NCBI RefSeq assembly: GCF_023684385.1
Contig: NZ_JAGSOJ010000001.1
Span: forward strand, 1,263,146-1,327,145
Reading direction: 5' to 3'
Source of the DNA: Oceanirhabdus seepicola
Lineage (GTDB): Bacteria > Bacillota > Clostridia > Clostridiales > Clostridiaceae
Length of the DNA stretch: 64,000 bases
The first letter of the stretch is position 1, and each line of letters starts with the position of its first letter. The notes under the pieces are model-generated. The model saw only the letters and a program-made list of their open reading frames with translations. It searched no databases and was not told the DNA's origin. This document shows, in pieces, positions 1 through 10,046 of this stretch. A program made the position numbers and the translations under genes.

Positions 1-107
1 TTTTCAATTTCTTTTAGAAAAAAAAACTCATTAACTTTACCTATAAGGTTAAACTATTAATATATTTAATTAATTGCTAATTTACTATAAGATTGGAGTA
101 ATTAATA

Positions 108-1190
108 ATGCAAAAAGAAACTCTTACTGATAAACAAGGTATATCTCTTATTGTTTTATTTATTATGGGAAGTTCTTTAATATTGACTACAGCAGGCGCT
201 GCAGGAAAAGATTTATGGATAGCTATTATTTTATCAATTTTAATTGCAATACCAATCGTATTAGTGCAAGCTAGACTTCTAGTACTTTTTCCTGAAAAAG
301 ACTTGTATGATATTCTTGAACTTGTTTTTGGGAAATACATTGGCAAAGGAATTTCCCTACTGTTTACATGGTTTTCATTCTTTTTAGGTATATTGGTATT
401 AAGAGTTTTTGGTGATTTTATCTCTGTAACTTCTTTGCTAAATACACCAAAAGTTATTATAATGTTTTTTCTTTGTATGATGTGCATATGGGGAGTAAAG
501 ACAGGAATTGAAACACTGGGAAAATGGGCAGAAATTTTTGTTATAGGAGCTGTTGCTTCCATACTGCTAATTACCTTGTTGTTATTTACCAAAATGAATA
601 TAAATAATCTTCGTCCAGTGTTATATGACGGAGCAAGCCCTATAATTAAAGGTACTTTTCATGCATTAATATTTCCTTTTACTCAAACAATTATATTCAC
701 AACCTTCTTTTCTTCTTTAAAAAACAAATCAATCAATAAAGTTTTTATATTGGGTTTATTAATAGGAGGAGCAGTATTATTTATATCTTCAATTACTGAT
801 ATTTTGGTATTAGGTTCTAATGCTTCTGAGCGTATGTATTTTCCATCCCACGCAACTGTAATATTAGTAGAAATAGGAACAATAGCTGCTAATTTTGAAA
901 TTCTAATTACCAGTGCATTTTTAGTAGGCGGTTTTATTAAAGTATCTATGTGTTTACTAGGTGCTTGCAATGGAGTTGCTAAAATATTCGGTTTTGATGA
1001 CTACAAGTTTTTAGTCGTACCTATTGGATTGTTAATAATCTCTTTTTCTCATTATGTTCATCATAATATAATGGATAAAGTAGACTTTGCTTTATACATA
1101 TATCCTCCATACGCTTTTCCATTTCAAGTGCTATTACCTATTATTATATGGATTTTTGCTGAAAGAAAGAAGAAACAATTATCAAACTAA
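108..1190 (+). CDS. Spore germination permease, GerAB family
   Basis: A 360-residue integral membrane protein of the GerAB/amino-acid permease-like family, with about ten hydrophobic segments spread along the whole length and a short basic C-terminal tail. GerAB proteins are the membrane subunit of germinant receptors in the spore inner membrane and bind small nutrients. The ATG follows a GGAG site at 94-97. The usual gerAC partner does not follow, because the next gene runs the other way. A gerAA gene could lie left of the window, but the 107 bases before this gene hold no coding sequence. It is therefore a lone GerAB or the last gene of a truncated operon. Confidence 0.85.
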   Translation: MQKETLTDKQGISLIVLFIMGSSLILTTAGAAGKDLWIAIILSILIAIPIVLVQARLLVLFPEKDLYDILELVFGKYIGKGISLLFTWFSFFLGILVLRVFGDFISVTSLLNTPKVIIMFFLCMMCIWGVKTGIETLGKWAEIFVIGAVASILLITLLLFTKMNINNLRPVLYDGASPIIKGTFHALIFPFTQTIIFTTFFSSLKNKSINKVFILGLLIGGAVLFISSITDILVLGSNASERMYFPSHATVILVEIGTIAANFEILITSAFLVGGFIKVSMCLLGACNGVAKIFGFDDYKFLVVPIGLLIISFSHYVHHNIMDKVDFALYIYPPYAFPFQVLLPIIIWIFAERKKKQLSN

Positions 1191-1213
1191 TTCAATATAA
1201 AATTACACGACAA

Positions 1214-1246
1214 AAAGGGATAGACATAAAGAAAAGCTATCCCTTT
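1214..1246. terminator. Bidirectional intrinsic terminator
   Basis: A 10-bp perfect stem (1214-1223 with 1237-1246) sits between the convergent germination permease and decarboxylase genes and is flanked by short A and T runs, so it can serve both strands. Confidence 0.7.
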
Positions 1247-1284
1247 AAATCGTATCATTGTAAATTCTTTGACAGTTTCTATTT

Positions 1285-2529
1285 CTAAGCTATTTTTCTT
1301 TTGTGCCCTTTTAAATCATGTATAAATGCTTCCAAATGTTCTATTTTCACATGTTCCATTATTACTATTTTATACCATTTATTATTTGAATTATGAACTT
1401 GTGGTACTAAGAAATATTTATGAACCAATTCATCTGGAATATATTCTGCTTCCATAGTTACAATGTTCATATTATCATCTCTATAATATTGCACACCTAT
1501 TTCATCTAGATTATCACATAACCATGATGTTCTATTTCTTAATTTATTTATTTTTTCCATCCATTCATAAGGTCCATAACTTGCAAGTATCATCCATAAA
1601 GCCACAGCATTTGCACCAGAGCGGCTTCCACTTATAGTTACATCTAAATTTTCTATATATGTAGCTTCTTCAGTTAAAGTGTACTGTACTAAATCTTTTC
1701 TACATACAAATATTCCTGTTCCATAAGGAGCCTGAAGCATTTTATGAGCATCTAGTGTGATAGAACTTACATTAGGATTAGAAAAGTCTGTATTACACTC
1801 TTTGTTATCTATTGGATATATAAACCCTCCAAAAGCTCCATCTACATGAATTTTGAATTCTAAATCATATTTATTAAAACTATCTACATATACGTCTATA
1901 TTATCAACAGAACCAAACATTGTAGTACCCATATTAGAAATTACTATAAAATAATTTTTACCATTATTCTTAGCCTCTTTAACAATTTCATCTAATGTCT
2001 CAGGTAAAATTTTTCTACTCTTAAAATCTACTGGAACTTTGATAATATCAACGTTCAGTAAATCTGCTCCTTTATAAGCTGAATAGTGCGTATCCTCAGA
2101 TGTTATTATAGCTATTTCATCATGTTTAGCATTTTTTTCTTTTTTAAAGAAATTTCTATAGACCCACATAGCTTGTATATTGGCCTCTGTTCCACCTTGA
2201 GAAATATATCCATCATATTCAGGGTCTTGTCCATTTAATATGTCTATTGATAATAATTGAATTAACTCTCTTTCAATATCAAATGTTCCTCCAAATAATA
2301 TATCTGCTTTATCATAGGTATGGCATCCAATATGATTAGGATTTTGAGTAAATGCTCTTAAATATGGAGAATGTTGAACAAAAGTACGTTCACTATTGAA
2401 TACCAGATTATCTAATTTTGTTCCTGGAACTCCAATTGTTAAAGTATCATCATAATTCAAAGTCGTTTCTAGAGCTTTGGTAACCTTTTCATCAATTTCT
2501 CTTTGCGTAAACTTTTTCCAATATTTCAC
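1285..2529 (-). CDS. PLP-dependent decarboxylase (group II)
   Basis: About 414 residues with the fold of group II pyridoxal-phosphate decarboxylases (histidine, glutamate, tyrosine or aspartate decarboxylase relatives). Visible motifs are QGGTEANIQAMW near residue 113, HVDGAFGGF (PLP-contacting Asp) near 225, and LDAHKM, whose lysine would form the Schiff base, near 255. The substrate cannot be told from sequence. The start is uncertain: the frame is open to 2538, but the GGTGA site fits best with GTG at 2529. It lies 40 bases upstream of nothing obvious in the same pathway; its nearest same-strand neighbour is the chemoreceptor gene, which ends just upstream. Confidence 0.85.
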   Translation of the reverse strand: MKYWKKFTQREIDEKVTKALETTLNYDDTLTIGVPGTKLDNLVFNSERTFVQHSPYLRAFTQNPNHIGCHTYDKADILFGGTFDIERELIQLLSIDILNGQDPEYDGYISQGGTEANIQAMWVYRNFFKKEKNAKHDEIAIITSEDTHYSAYKGADLLNVDIIKVPVDFKSRKILPETLDEIVKEAKNNGKNYFIVISNMGTTMFGSVDNIDVYVDSFNKYDLEFKIHVDGAFGGFIYPIDNKECNTDFSNPNVSSITLDAHKMLQAPYGTGIFVCRKDLVQYTLTEEATYIENLDVTISGSRSGANAVALWMILASYGPYEWMEKINKLRNRTSWLCDNLDEIGVQYYRDDNMNIVTMEAEYIPDELVHKYFLVPQVHNSNNKWYKIVIMEHVKIEHLEAFIHDLKGHKRKIA

Positions 2530-2570
2530 ATTCATCACCCTTTTTAATATTCATTAGTTTATGAATTTTT

Positions 2571-4667
2571 TTATTTAACCTTGAACCCATCTATCATGTT
2601 TTTTAATTTATAAGTTACTTTTTTCAGTTCATCCATACTAGACCCTATACCTTCAAAAGAACTTACTTGTTCTTCTAAGACAGCATTAATCTGCTGTACT
2701 GAACCAGCGTTTTCCTGTTGAGCTGATGATACTTCATTCATTGCTTTTGTCATTTCAGCAGTTATTTTTGATTGTTCATTCGTGGAATTTGTTATCATTT
2801 TAACACTCTCAGTCATTTCCTTTATTGAGTCAAAAATTGACCTAAAATGTTCACGTATACCATTTGACTTTTCAACACTTATTTCAGATAATTTTCCGCC
2901 CTCTATTACTTCCTTGTTAACTATATCAGCTTTATTCTTTATCTCACTTAATAAAATACCTATTTGAGAAGCAGATTCCTTGCTTTGTTCTGCTAATTGT
3001 CTAACTTCTTCTGCAACTACTGAGAATCCTCTTCCATGCTCACCTGCTCTTGCAGCTTCTATTGCTGCATTTAAAGCTAGAAGGTTGGTTTGTTCTGATA
3101 TGCTTGTTATCATTAATACTATCTGTTCAACTTTATCTAAAGACTCCTTTAACTCCGATACAGAATCACAAATTTCATTTGATGATTCGTTAACACTGTT
3201 ATTTGCTTCTACTATTTCCACTACATTTTGAATTCCCACATTAGATAAATTGAGAACACTCTTACTAACATCAAATGTTCCTTCTGTTCTTTCTGAAATT
3301 ATATCTATGCTATTAGAAAGTTCATGTATACTAGCGGTTGTTTCTTCTACTACTCCAGCATTACTTTGAGTACTAACAGATACCGTTCCTAACCCAGCTG
3401 CAATCTCATCTATACCTTTATTAGCACTTTCAACAGATAATGCAATCTCACTAGATGATTCTACTAAAGAATCAATAGTATATTTAACCTGTGATACTAA
3501 ATTTTCAATCTTATCTACAAATAAATTAAAGTATTTAGAAAGTTCGCCAATTTCATCATTCGTATGGACTTCAAGTCTCTTAGTTAAATCACCTTCACCC
3601 TCAGCGATATCCTTTAACATAGCTGTAGTATTTTTGATTGGTTTAATTAATTTAGTGAGAATTATGTATAATATAGTTAATATTACCAACATTGATAATA
3701 GAGCTATTCCTATTATAACATTTCTAATTCTTATTGAGTCTTCTAATACTCTTTTCATAGGAATATGTACCCCTAAAGACCAAGGAGTTTTTGTTTTACC
3801 TATAGTAATAGGTGTGAAATTCTCGTAAAATTCCTTATTTCCTTCATCTACGCGTGTCTTTTCATGTGGTTTGCCTTCCAAAATCTTTTTTTTCAATTCT
3901 GTATAGCTTTCATCCTGTTTAAAACTCTCTGCAACTTCACTTAAATCTTTGTTATCTTTAACAGAAACTAAAGTAGCATTATTACTTAAAAGAGAAACAT
4001 ACCCCTCTTCAAAAGGTTTTATAACTTCAAGTTTGCTCTGAATCGTTTCAAGAACTATGTCTATTCCAACTACCCCTACATATTCTCCATTATAATTAAT
4101 TGGTATTACTACACTAGTGACAAGCTCAGTTCGGTCATTAATAACATACTCATAAGGATCTGCAATAACTTCTTCTGTAAGAATCTTAGGCATTGTACTA
4201 TAATAAGACTCTACATCAACAGGCAATAAACTAATAACCACATCTTTTCTATAGAAATATGGATTGAATCTACCAGTTTTATCATGACCAGCTTTATTAA
4301 TGAAATCTATATCTCTATTATCAAATGCATTCTCATCCCATATGCTCCAAACCGCAAGAAAATCTTCATTGTCTTCAAGAATAGTTCTTAATATGCTCTT
4401 CACTGTTTCTCTGTCCTCATTATGTGAATCTTTCATACCTTCAAAAGTCTTGGATAATGCTCTTGCAGTATCTAATGCAACCTCTAAATCTGCACGAACT
4501 TCATTACCATAATTTTTAGATGTTTCTCTTGCAACCTTAAAAGCATTTTTTTCTAAAGTACTGCCCATTATATTTGTGATAATTGCAATTACTACTGCAA
4601 AACTAATAAATACTGAACCTCCAATCATAATCATCTGTTTTGTTTTGATACTTCTCAATTTTCCCAT
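2571..4667 (-). CDS. Methyl-accepting chemotaxis protein with Cache sensor
   Basis: A 698-residue chemoreceptor: N-terminal membrane helix (about 12-34), large extracytoplasmic dCache-type sensor (about 40-305), second membrane helix (about 312-338), HAMP domain (about 340-393) and cytoplasmic signalling domain. The conserved hairpin tip is visible as [20 protein letters not shown] and then [18 protein letters not shown]. Such proteins control the CheA kinase in response to bound ligands, often amino or organic acids. Strong GGAGGG ribosome binding site. It precedes the decarboxylase on the same strand with a 41-base gap, so cotranscription is possible. Ligand unknown. Confidence 0.93.
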   Translation of the reverse strand: MGKLRSIKTKQMIMIGGSVFISFAVVIAIITNIMGSTLEKNAFKVARETSKNYGNEVRADLEVALDTARALSKTFEGMKDSHNEDRETVKSILRTILEDNEDFLAVWSIWDENAFDNRDIDFINKAGHDKTGRFNPYFYRKDVVISLLPVDVESYYSTMPKILTEEVIADPYEYVINDRTELVTSVVIPINYNGEYVGVVGIDIVLETIQSKLEVIKPFEEGYVSLLSNNATLVSVKDNKDLSEVAESFKQDESYTELKKKILEGKPHEKTRVDEGNKEFYENFTPITIGKTKTPWSLGVHIPMKRVLEDSIRIRNVIIGIALLSMLVILTILYIILTKLIKPIKNTTAMLKDIAEGEGDLTKRLEVHTNDEIGELSKYFNLFVDKIENLVSQVKYTIDSLVESSSEIALSVESANKGIDEIAAGLGTVSVSTQSNAGVVEETTASIHELSNSIDIISERTEGTFDVSKSVLNLSNVGIQNVVEIVEANNSVNESSNEICDSVSELKESLDKVEQIVLMITSISEQTNLLALNAAIEAARAGEHGRGFSVVAEEVRQLAEQSKESASQIGILLSEIKNKADIVNKEVIEGGKLSEISVEKSNGIREHFRSIFDSIKEMTESVKMITNSTNEQSKITAEMTKAMNEVSSAQQENAGSVQQINAVLEEQVSSFEGIGSSMDELKKVTYKLKNMIDGFKVK

Positions 4668-4932
4668 TTGTAAATCCCTCCACTTATGTGTAAGTTATTT
4701 ATCATCCTTCATCCCTAAATCCCTAAATCCACAATTCAATTGGTTATAACTTGATTTTCTTCTATATTTCTCCTTCATCGGACAAATTTTTAACAAATCC
4801 CTTTTACATTATATGACTTAAATGGTTTTCTTTCAAGTTATTTATAAAAAATTCTGAATTATATTTATGATTACTTATTAAAGTGTTAAATTTACACCAA
4901 AAAACAAAATAATTGTCAAATCATCCTGTTCT

Positions 4933-4965
4933 AATTTCGACTGGTGACAGTCACTTGTCGAATTT
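4933..4965. repeat. Nested palindrome with GTGACAGTCAC core
   Basis: Outer arms TTCGAC/GTCGAA (4936-4941, 4957-4962) enclose a second inverted repeat GTGAC-A-GTCAC (4944-4954). It lies in the gap just downstream of the minus-strand replication-protein gene. The nested design resembles REP-type elements, but only one copy is in the window and there is no T-run for a normal terminator. Confidence 0.5.
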
Positions 4966-4984
4966 ATCCTATATCATGTAAACT

Positions 4985-5965
4985 CTAATTACTCCAATCC
5001 AAGAGCATCCTCTCTAATTCCTTCATAGTAGGTTGTCCATTTTTTCCATCATATGCCCTCTGTTCAAAATCATTAAAGGAACTTTTCTTCTCTTTCACCC
5101 AAATCTTATGTTCTCTCTTTTTTGTTTTAACATTAGGATTTTCATTTAGGTATTCCTCAAATTTTATTCCAAAAAGGGTTGATGGTCTTAAATACATATC
5201 CATCTCATTATCCTTCCATGATTTTACTTTTATGTTTATAACTTTTATAAAATCCTCTTCAGTGAACCCTTCATTGAATCTAGCCTTAATCAGATTTCTC
5301 GTTTTATTTGTACTAGATTTATATTTCTTACCTGACATGGAATTTAAGTAGTCTACTATTTTTGAGTATGGTGAATCATCACTCTTTTTTTGATTTTCTA
5401 GTTTCTCATGCTTATTTTTTTGATTATGCAAAATATCGTGAATTGAATCTTCCTCAGCTTTAACCTTATTTTCTATTTTTTCCGAAGAAGACAATATATT
5501 TTTCTTTATACTGTTATTTTTATAATTCTTGTTATTTGTAAAAAGAATGTTATTAGTACTGACCCCAGTAACCGGTATCGCAGAATCCATACACGGTATA
5601 TCCATATCCTTTAAATTCGTACTCGGTGACTTAGGTTCTCCCCCAAGTATTTTTTCTAAACACAGTACAATATTATATATATTACTTTTAAATCTTCCAC
5701 CAACTCTCATTTGTTCAACTGTTAAATAACCACTTTCAACAAGTTCCCTTTTATACTTTGAAAACGCATCCTTGCCAATTCTAAGCTCACTCATTATTCT
5801 TTCTCTTGTTGGAAATGCTTCCCCATTATTTCCTGCATATGAACATAAATATGAATAAAGCCCCTTTGCTCCAATGGAGAGTTTCTTATCTGTCATAACT
5901 GATTTCCCTATAAGTCCATAACCCTTTTCATAAATAGTTCCCTTGAATTGTGTAACCTTTTCCAT
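4985..5965 (-). CDS. Phage-type replication/DNA-binding protein
   Basis: 326 residues. The N-terminus (about 20-105) resembles helix-turn-helix domains of plasmid and phage replication initiators (LSIGAKGLYSYLCSYAGNNG, then a recognition-helix-like stretch). A low-complexity Lys/Asn-rich linker of about 90 residues follows. Residues about 200-275 match the conserved C-terminal domain of phage replisome-organiser-like proteins (PF09524 type), with IVDYLNSMSGKKYKSSTNKT and YLRPSTLFG. Start supported by an AGGTGGGGA site. It stands alone without other phage genes, so it is either a prophage relic or a domesticated gene. Confidence 0.75.
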   Translation of the reverse strand: MEKVTQFKGTIYEKGYGLIGKSVMTDKKLSIGAKGLYSYLCSYAGNNGEAFPTRERIMSELRIGKDAFSKYKRELVESGYLTVEQMRVGGRFKSNIYNIVLCLEKILGGEPKSPSTNLKDMDIPCMDSAIPVTGVSTNNILFTNNKNYKNNSIKKNILSSSEKIENKVKAEEDSIHDILHNQKNKHEKLENQKKSDDSPYSKIVDYLNSMSGKKYKSSTNKTRNLIKARFNEGFTEEDFIKVINIKVKSWKDNEMDMYLRPSTLFGIKFEEYLNENPNVKTKKREHKIWVKEKKSSFNDFEQRAYDGKNGQPTMKELERMLLDWSN

Positions 5966-6120
5966 GATTCATCCCCACCTATATTTGATATTTTAAAAAA
6001 CACTTTTTTGTGTAATTGCTTCTAAAGGGATATATGCAGTTGTTGGTGGATTTTAGAAATTATTTTTAATTTTTTTTCTGAGGTGGGTATTTTTTGTATA
6101 GAAAATAAAAAAAGAATTAA

Positions 6121-6143
6121 AGATTGTAAAAACGTTACAATCT
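6121..6143 (-). terminator. Intrinsic terminator
   Basis: A 9-bp perfect stem (6121-6129 with 6135-6143), followed on the minus strand by a T-rich run, lies 26 bases downstream of the sigma-factor stop codon. Confidence 0.7.
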
Positions 6144-6168
6144 CTAACCCTTTGATTTATTGATTAAT

Positions 6169-7737
6169 TTATTTCTTTATTACTGCATACATACCTAACT
6201 TCTCTAAGGAGTTAGGTGCAGTTAAGAAACCTTTACCACACATTTCTTCAACAATATAGCCTACCGCATAAGTGTGGTACTTTATCAAAGATATTGTAGT
6301 GCAAATATCAGCCAGCTGCACTGGAGCATGATTTTGCACAACATTTGTGACTTCTTCAATTATTTTTTTTATATTTTCAGTTATCATTTCTATAACCGGC
6401 TCCAATAACTTAACTAACTCATCATACTGTCTTTCTGTTAAAACTGGGAAATTAACATCATAACTTCCATCATTATTAAGAATGTACCCTTCTTTTATAA
6501 GATCAATTAATTTTTCACTGTTACTCTCTTTAATATCAGCTCTCGCTGCTTCTACAAGCACTGCTATATCTTCTTCCTCTGGGTGGAATTCTTGACACTT
6601 GTGAATAATTTTGTAATTACATACATTCACCCAATCTCCATCCGGCTCTACTTCACAATCTCCATATATCCCATTAAATAAAACATTTGACTGTTCACTA
6701 TTATTTCCCCAAACAAATCCATGAGTACCATTTGAAAGCATGGGAAACCGCTCATTACCCCTTAGCTCTTTTCGTGCCATAATCCTTCCTTGTAATAAAG
6801 CAATATGACTTACTAACCAATATAATGTGTTTTTATTGCCTGATATTTTAAAATTGATCTTCCTGATTTCCGCTTCTTTCTTCTGAATAAATTCAAAAAT
6901 TTCATCTGCTACTGATTCAAAGATTCCTTTTGTTTTTTTGAAAATATCTTCCTCACAACTTTGTGTGAATATTACTATATTACTTTGGTATCTAGCATTT
7001 TTAAGCTGTTTTATCAGATTATGTTCTTTAAGAATATTTATCTCATCCTCTAAATAGGGAACAGATACCCCTAACTCCATACTGATTTCACCTAAGCTCA
7101 TAGAGTTATAATATGCTACCATTAGAATGTTCCCTGGTAATTTCCTTTTGAATAATTCATAGTAAAGCTTGTATTCATTTTCTTCCATCCATACATCCAC
7201 ACTGAAAGCAGCCGGATTATAACTTTTCTCACCATAATTTCTTGACATACTCATACCTTCTTTCAGTAATTTTCTAGATTTAAAAAGAAAATATTTAACC
7301 ATTTCTAAAGAGATTTCAAATTCCTGTGAAATATGTTTGCAACTTTTATTTTCAATATAATACATTATTGTAGCCTTTCTATGAAATTTAGATAATAATG
7401 ACAGCTCTCTCCTTAGAACATTTAAATTCTCATTTTGAATCAGTTCTAATTCTGGATTACTACTTGAAGTTCCTTCTATAGTTTCATCAAGCCTATAATG
7501 AAATACTTTTTTATTATTTCTAATATACGCCTTATACACATTATTCGCTACTCCCCACATCCATCCATAAAAAGCCTTAATATCTTTAAGTGAATTTGCA
7601 CTTCTAAAAAGCTCTTTTATAATTTCTTGCGACAAGTCCTCAGCCTCATGTGTATTCGATGTTCTCGAAACACAAAATGCATATATTGTCTTCATGCATT
7701 CTGTAATTTTGCCATAAACTATTTGTTGTATTTCCAT
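6169..7737 (-). CDS. Large ECF-like sigma-70 factor with C-terminal extension
   Basis: About 522 residues. The N-terminal 165 residues have sigma-70 region 2 (EAEDLSQEIIKELF, WMWGVANNVYKAYIRNNK) and region 4 (ISQEFEISLEMVKYFLFKSR), as in ECF sigma factors. Ordinary ECF factors are about 160-200 residues; here roughly 350 more follow, including a winged-helix-like stretch near 205-245 (MSLGEISMELGVSVPYLEDE) and a region of unknown function. The frame is open to 7773, but the AAGGGGA site places the ATG at 7737. The leader and ribosome site are nearly identical to those of pepF upstream, suggesting joint control. Confidence 0.82.
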   Translation of the reverse strand: MEIQQIVYGKITECMKTIYAFCVSRTSNTHEAEDLSQEIIKELFRSANSLKDIKAFYGWMWGVANNVYKAYIRNNKKVFHYRLDETIEGTSSSNPELELIQNENLNVLRRELSLLSKFHRKATIMYYIENKSCKHISQEFEISLEMVKYFLFKSRKLLKEGMSMSRNYGEKSYNPAAFSVDVWMEENEYKLYYELFKRKLPGNILMVAYYNSMSLGEISMELGVSVPYLEDEINILKEHNLIKQLKNARYQSNIVIFTQSCEEDIFKKTKGIFESVADEIFEFIQKKEAEIRKINFKISGNKNTLYWLVSHIALLQGRIMARKELRGNERFPMLSNGTHGFVWGNNSEQSNVLFNGIYGDCEVEPDGDWVNVCNYKIIHKCQEFHPEEEDIAVLVEAARADIKESNSEKLIDLIKEGYILNNDGSYDVNFPVLTERQYDELVKLLEPVIEMITENIKKIIEEVTNVVQNHAPVQLADICTTISLIKYHTYAVGYIVEEMCGKGFLTAPNSLEKLGMYAVIKK

Positions 7738-7789
7738 ATTAAGCAATCCCCTTCTATCAAATTTATCGGTCAAATTATTGTTCTCATAT
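7734..7789. repeat. Direct repeat copy 1 (leader of sigma gene)
   Basis: Near-identical to 9589-9645 apart from a few substitutions and a one-base indel. The repeat covers the leader, the ribosome site and the first bases of the sigma gene, and ends 3 bases before the pepF stop codon. Confidence 0.85.
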
Positions 7790-7792
7790 TTA

Positions 7793-9592
7793 TTACAATT
7801 CTTTTTCCATCAAATCTAAAAGCTCATCAAATTTTCTAATAGCATCTTCTAAAGGTTTAGATGTGGTCATATCCACCCCTGCCTTTTTAAGCATATTAAT
7901 AGGATAATCACTACAACCACTCTTTAAAAAAACTTTATATCTCTCTACGGCACTTTCTCCTTCTTCAATTATCATCTTGCTAAAAGATCTAGCCGCTGCA
8001 AATCCAGTAACATATTGATACATATAAAAGTCGAAATAAAAATGTGGTATTGTAGACCATTTAATTTCTACACATTGATCCAAAACCATATCAGTTCCAT
8101 AATATTTAATATTTAAATCACTGAATATTTTACATAAATCATCTGCTGATAAATGATTACCAGTTTCTATACTTTCATGAGTTATTTTTTCGAACTCTGC
8201 TAACATAGTCCGTGAAAATAAAGTACCCATCATACTATCTAATTGCTGATTTATAAGGTATAATTTTTTCTTTTTATCCTTTTCATTTTTAATTAAATTA
8301 TCCATAAATAAACATTCATTAGTAGTAGATGCTACTTCCGCACAAAACCAATCATACTTCCAGTACATGTATGGCTGAGCGTTTTTTGAATAATATGCAT
8401 GGATAGCATGACCCATTTCATGTGCAACTGTAGACACATCATTTAATTGATTATTATAATTCATAAGAATATATGGCATGCTATCATAACACCCTCTGGA
8501 ATATGCCCCTCCACATTTACCTTTATTCTCATATACATCTATCCAACGCTCTCTAATTCCCTCTTGAAAGATTTTTAAATATTCTTCTCCTAAAGGCTTT
8601 AATCCTTCAAGAGCTATTTCTACCCCATCTTCATAATTCATATACTCCTCTTCACTTTCAACCATTGGCACATTTAAGTCATACATATGAATTTCATCTA
8701 GATCTAATACTCTTTTTTTAAGTTTAACATACCTATGAAGTGATGATAAATTGTTATTTATAGTATCCACAACATTCTCATAAACTTCCACTGGAATATT
8801 GTTTGGCTTCAATGAACTTTCAAGAGCAGAATCATACCTTCTAATTTTCCCATTAACAATACATGTTCTCATAGATGCAGTTAATGAAGTTGCTAGTGTA
8901 TTTTTAAATTTATTATATGTTCCATAGTAAGCTTCATAAGCATCTTTTCTTATTTGTCTATCTTTAGATTTTATAAAAGTACTATAATTCCCTTCTGTCA
9001 ATTCAATTTCATTTCCACTTTCATCTTTTATTTTAGGAAAAACTATATCAGCACTGGTAAACATATCATATATTTCTTCTCCTGCGTATAGACAGTCTTC
9101 AACTGAAGCTAAAATCTTTTCTTGTTCCGCACTAAGTGTATGTGCTTTTTGGCTTAATATCTTTTTTAAATAAACTTCATAAATTTTAAGTTTTTCTGAA
9201 TCCTCAATCAGTTTTTCTACTGTTCCATCAGGTAAAGCTAATAATTCTGGAATAAAGAAAGATGAAGCACTTGAAACTTCAGCTGAATAAGCACTAATTT
9301 TGTTTTTAAGCGCTTGGAATTCAGCATTAGCAGTATCTTCATCACCTCTTAAAAACGCATATCGCCCGAGCTTATCTAGAAGTCTTGAAATTTCAACATC
9401 CTTTTCTAAAAAGTTTAAAAGCTCCTCACTACTTCCTAATTTTCCTGAAAACTTTTGTAATTCAGGCACTTTAGATTTTAATACTTCAAAATCTATTTCC
9501 CACGTCTTTGTGTCCTCATACAATTTCTCTATATTCCATTTATACTTATTATCTATTTCATTTCTTTTCCTAACCTTCATTATTTCTCCCAT
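7793..9592 (-). CDS. pepF: Oligoendopeptidase F (M3 family)
   Basis: About 599 residues, the family's usual length. It is a cytoplasmic zinc metallopeptidase that cleaves short peptides. The zinc site HEMGHAIH is near residue 390, with a downstream Glu-containing helix (EVASTTNECLFMD) that supplies the third ligand. The mainly helical N-terminal half is typical. The ATG at 9592 is chosen by analogy with the sigma gene, which has the same leader; ATG at 9580 behind GGGAGA is an alternative. The gene is flanked by 57-base direct repeats and runs into the sigma-factor gene, giving a probable two-gene unit. Confidence 0.93.
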   Translation of the reverse strand: MGEIMKVRKRNEIDNKYKWNIEKLYEDTKTWEIDFEVLKSKVPELQKFSGKLGSSEELLNFLEKDVEISRLLDKLGRYAFLRGDEDTANAEFQALKNKISAYSAEVSSASSFFIPELLALPDGTVEKLIEDSEKLKIYEVYLKKILSQKAHTLSAEQEKILASVEDCLYAGEEIYDMFTSADIVFPKIKDESGNEIELTEGNYSTFIKSKDRQIRKDAYEAYYGTYNKFKNTLATSLTASMRTCIVNGKIRRYDSALESSLKPNNIPVEVYENVVDTINNNLSSLHRYVKLKKRVLDLDEIHMYDLNVPMVESEEEYMNYEDGVEIALEGLKPLGEEYLKIFQEGIRERWIDVYENKGKCGGAYSRGCYDSMPYILMNYNNQLNDVSTVAHEMGHAIHAYYSKNAQPYMYWKYDWFCAEVASTTNECLFMDNLIKNEKDKKKKLYLINQQLDSMMGTLFSRTMLAEFEKITHESIETGNHLSADDLCKIFSDLNIKYYGTDMVLDQCVEIKWSTIPHFYFDFYMYQYVTGFAAARSFSKMIIEEGESAVERYKVFLKSGCSDYPINMLKKAGVDMTTSKPLEDAIRKFDELLDLMEKEL

Positions 9593-9645
9593 ATTAAACA
9601 ATCCCCTTCTATCAAATTTTGTTGGTCAAATTATTGTTCTCATAT
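9589..9645. repeat. Direct repeat copy 2 (leader of pepF)
   Basis: Second copy of the repeat at 7734-7789. It contains the AAGGGGA ribosome site and a conserved upstream block (TGAGAACAATAATTTGACC on the minus strand) that could be promoter sequence for both genes. Confidence 0.85.
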
Positions 9646-9816
9646 AAATAGTGTCAGAAATTCTAAAATGGTTAACTGCATTTTAAAATATTTTTTTTCA
9701 CTTGCATCATATCATTATCAAAATTCCTCTTCGTCTCTATTCAAATTATTATGACTTTACTTTGTATATTTAAATATTTATTTTTTAATCACTTTAAACC
9801 TAGATAAAAAAGAAAA

Positions 9817-9831
9817 ACACGCAGCGCGTGT
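9817..9831 (-). terminator. Intrinsic terminator
   Basis: A 6-bp GC-rich stem (ACACGC/GCGTGT) with a three-base loop, followed on the minus strand by a T-rich tract. It ends the transcript from the small genes at 9870-10184. Confidence 0.75.
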
Positions 9832-9869
9832 CAAATTTCAAATATACAGCTTTAAAATGAGTTATATAG

Positions 9870-10019
9870 TCATGATATTCCGTTAGTCATATTATTTAAC
9901 CATTCAGTCATATCTTCTTTTTCAAATACAAAATCAATTTCTTCTATTTTAGGGAATGATAATAGTTTGTCATCTATTTTTATGATGTTGTTTTTTTCCT
10001 TCTCATTAAGATAACTCAC
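9870..10019 (-). CDS. Possible small ORF or 3' remnant
   Basis: The segment 9870-10046 is open for 58 codons directly after the TAG of the 45-residue membrane protein, in the same frame, and ends in TGA before a good terminator. The composition looks coding (charged residues, KIEEIDFVFEKEDMTEWLN). The only start with any ribosome-site-like sequence is GTG at 10019, giving 49 residues. It could be a real small gene, the second half of a protein split by the TAG, or a remnant. Not recognised. Confidence 0.35.
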   Translation of the reverse strand: MSYLNEKEKNNIIKIDDKLLSFPKIEEIDFVFEKEDMTEWLNNMTNGIS

Positions 10020-10046
10020 TATATCGTAGTTACCTTTTTTAAACTT

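Noticed and set aside
2782..3231. Plus-strand open frames inside the chemoreceptor gene
   Set aside because: They are antisense to a clear methyl-accepting domain and have no ribosome sites.
9660..9689. Terminator-like AT hairpin with T-run on the plus strand
   Set aside because: No plus-strand gene precedes it and the stem is almost pure A/T, so it is probably chance.
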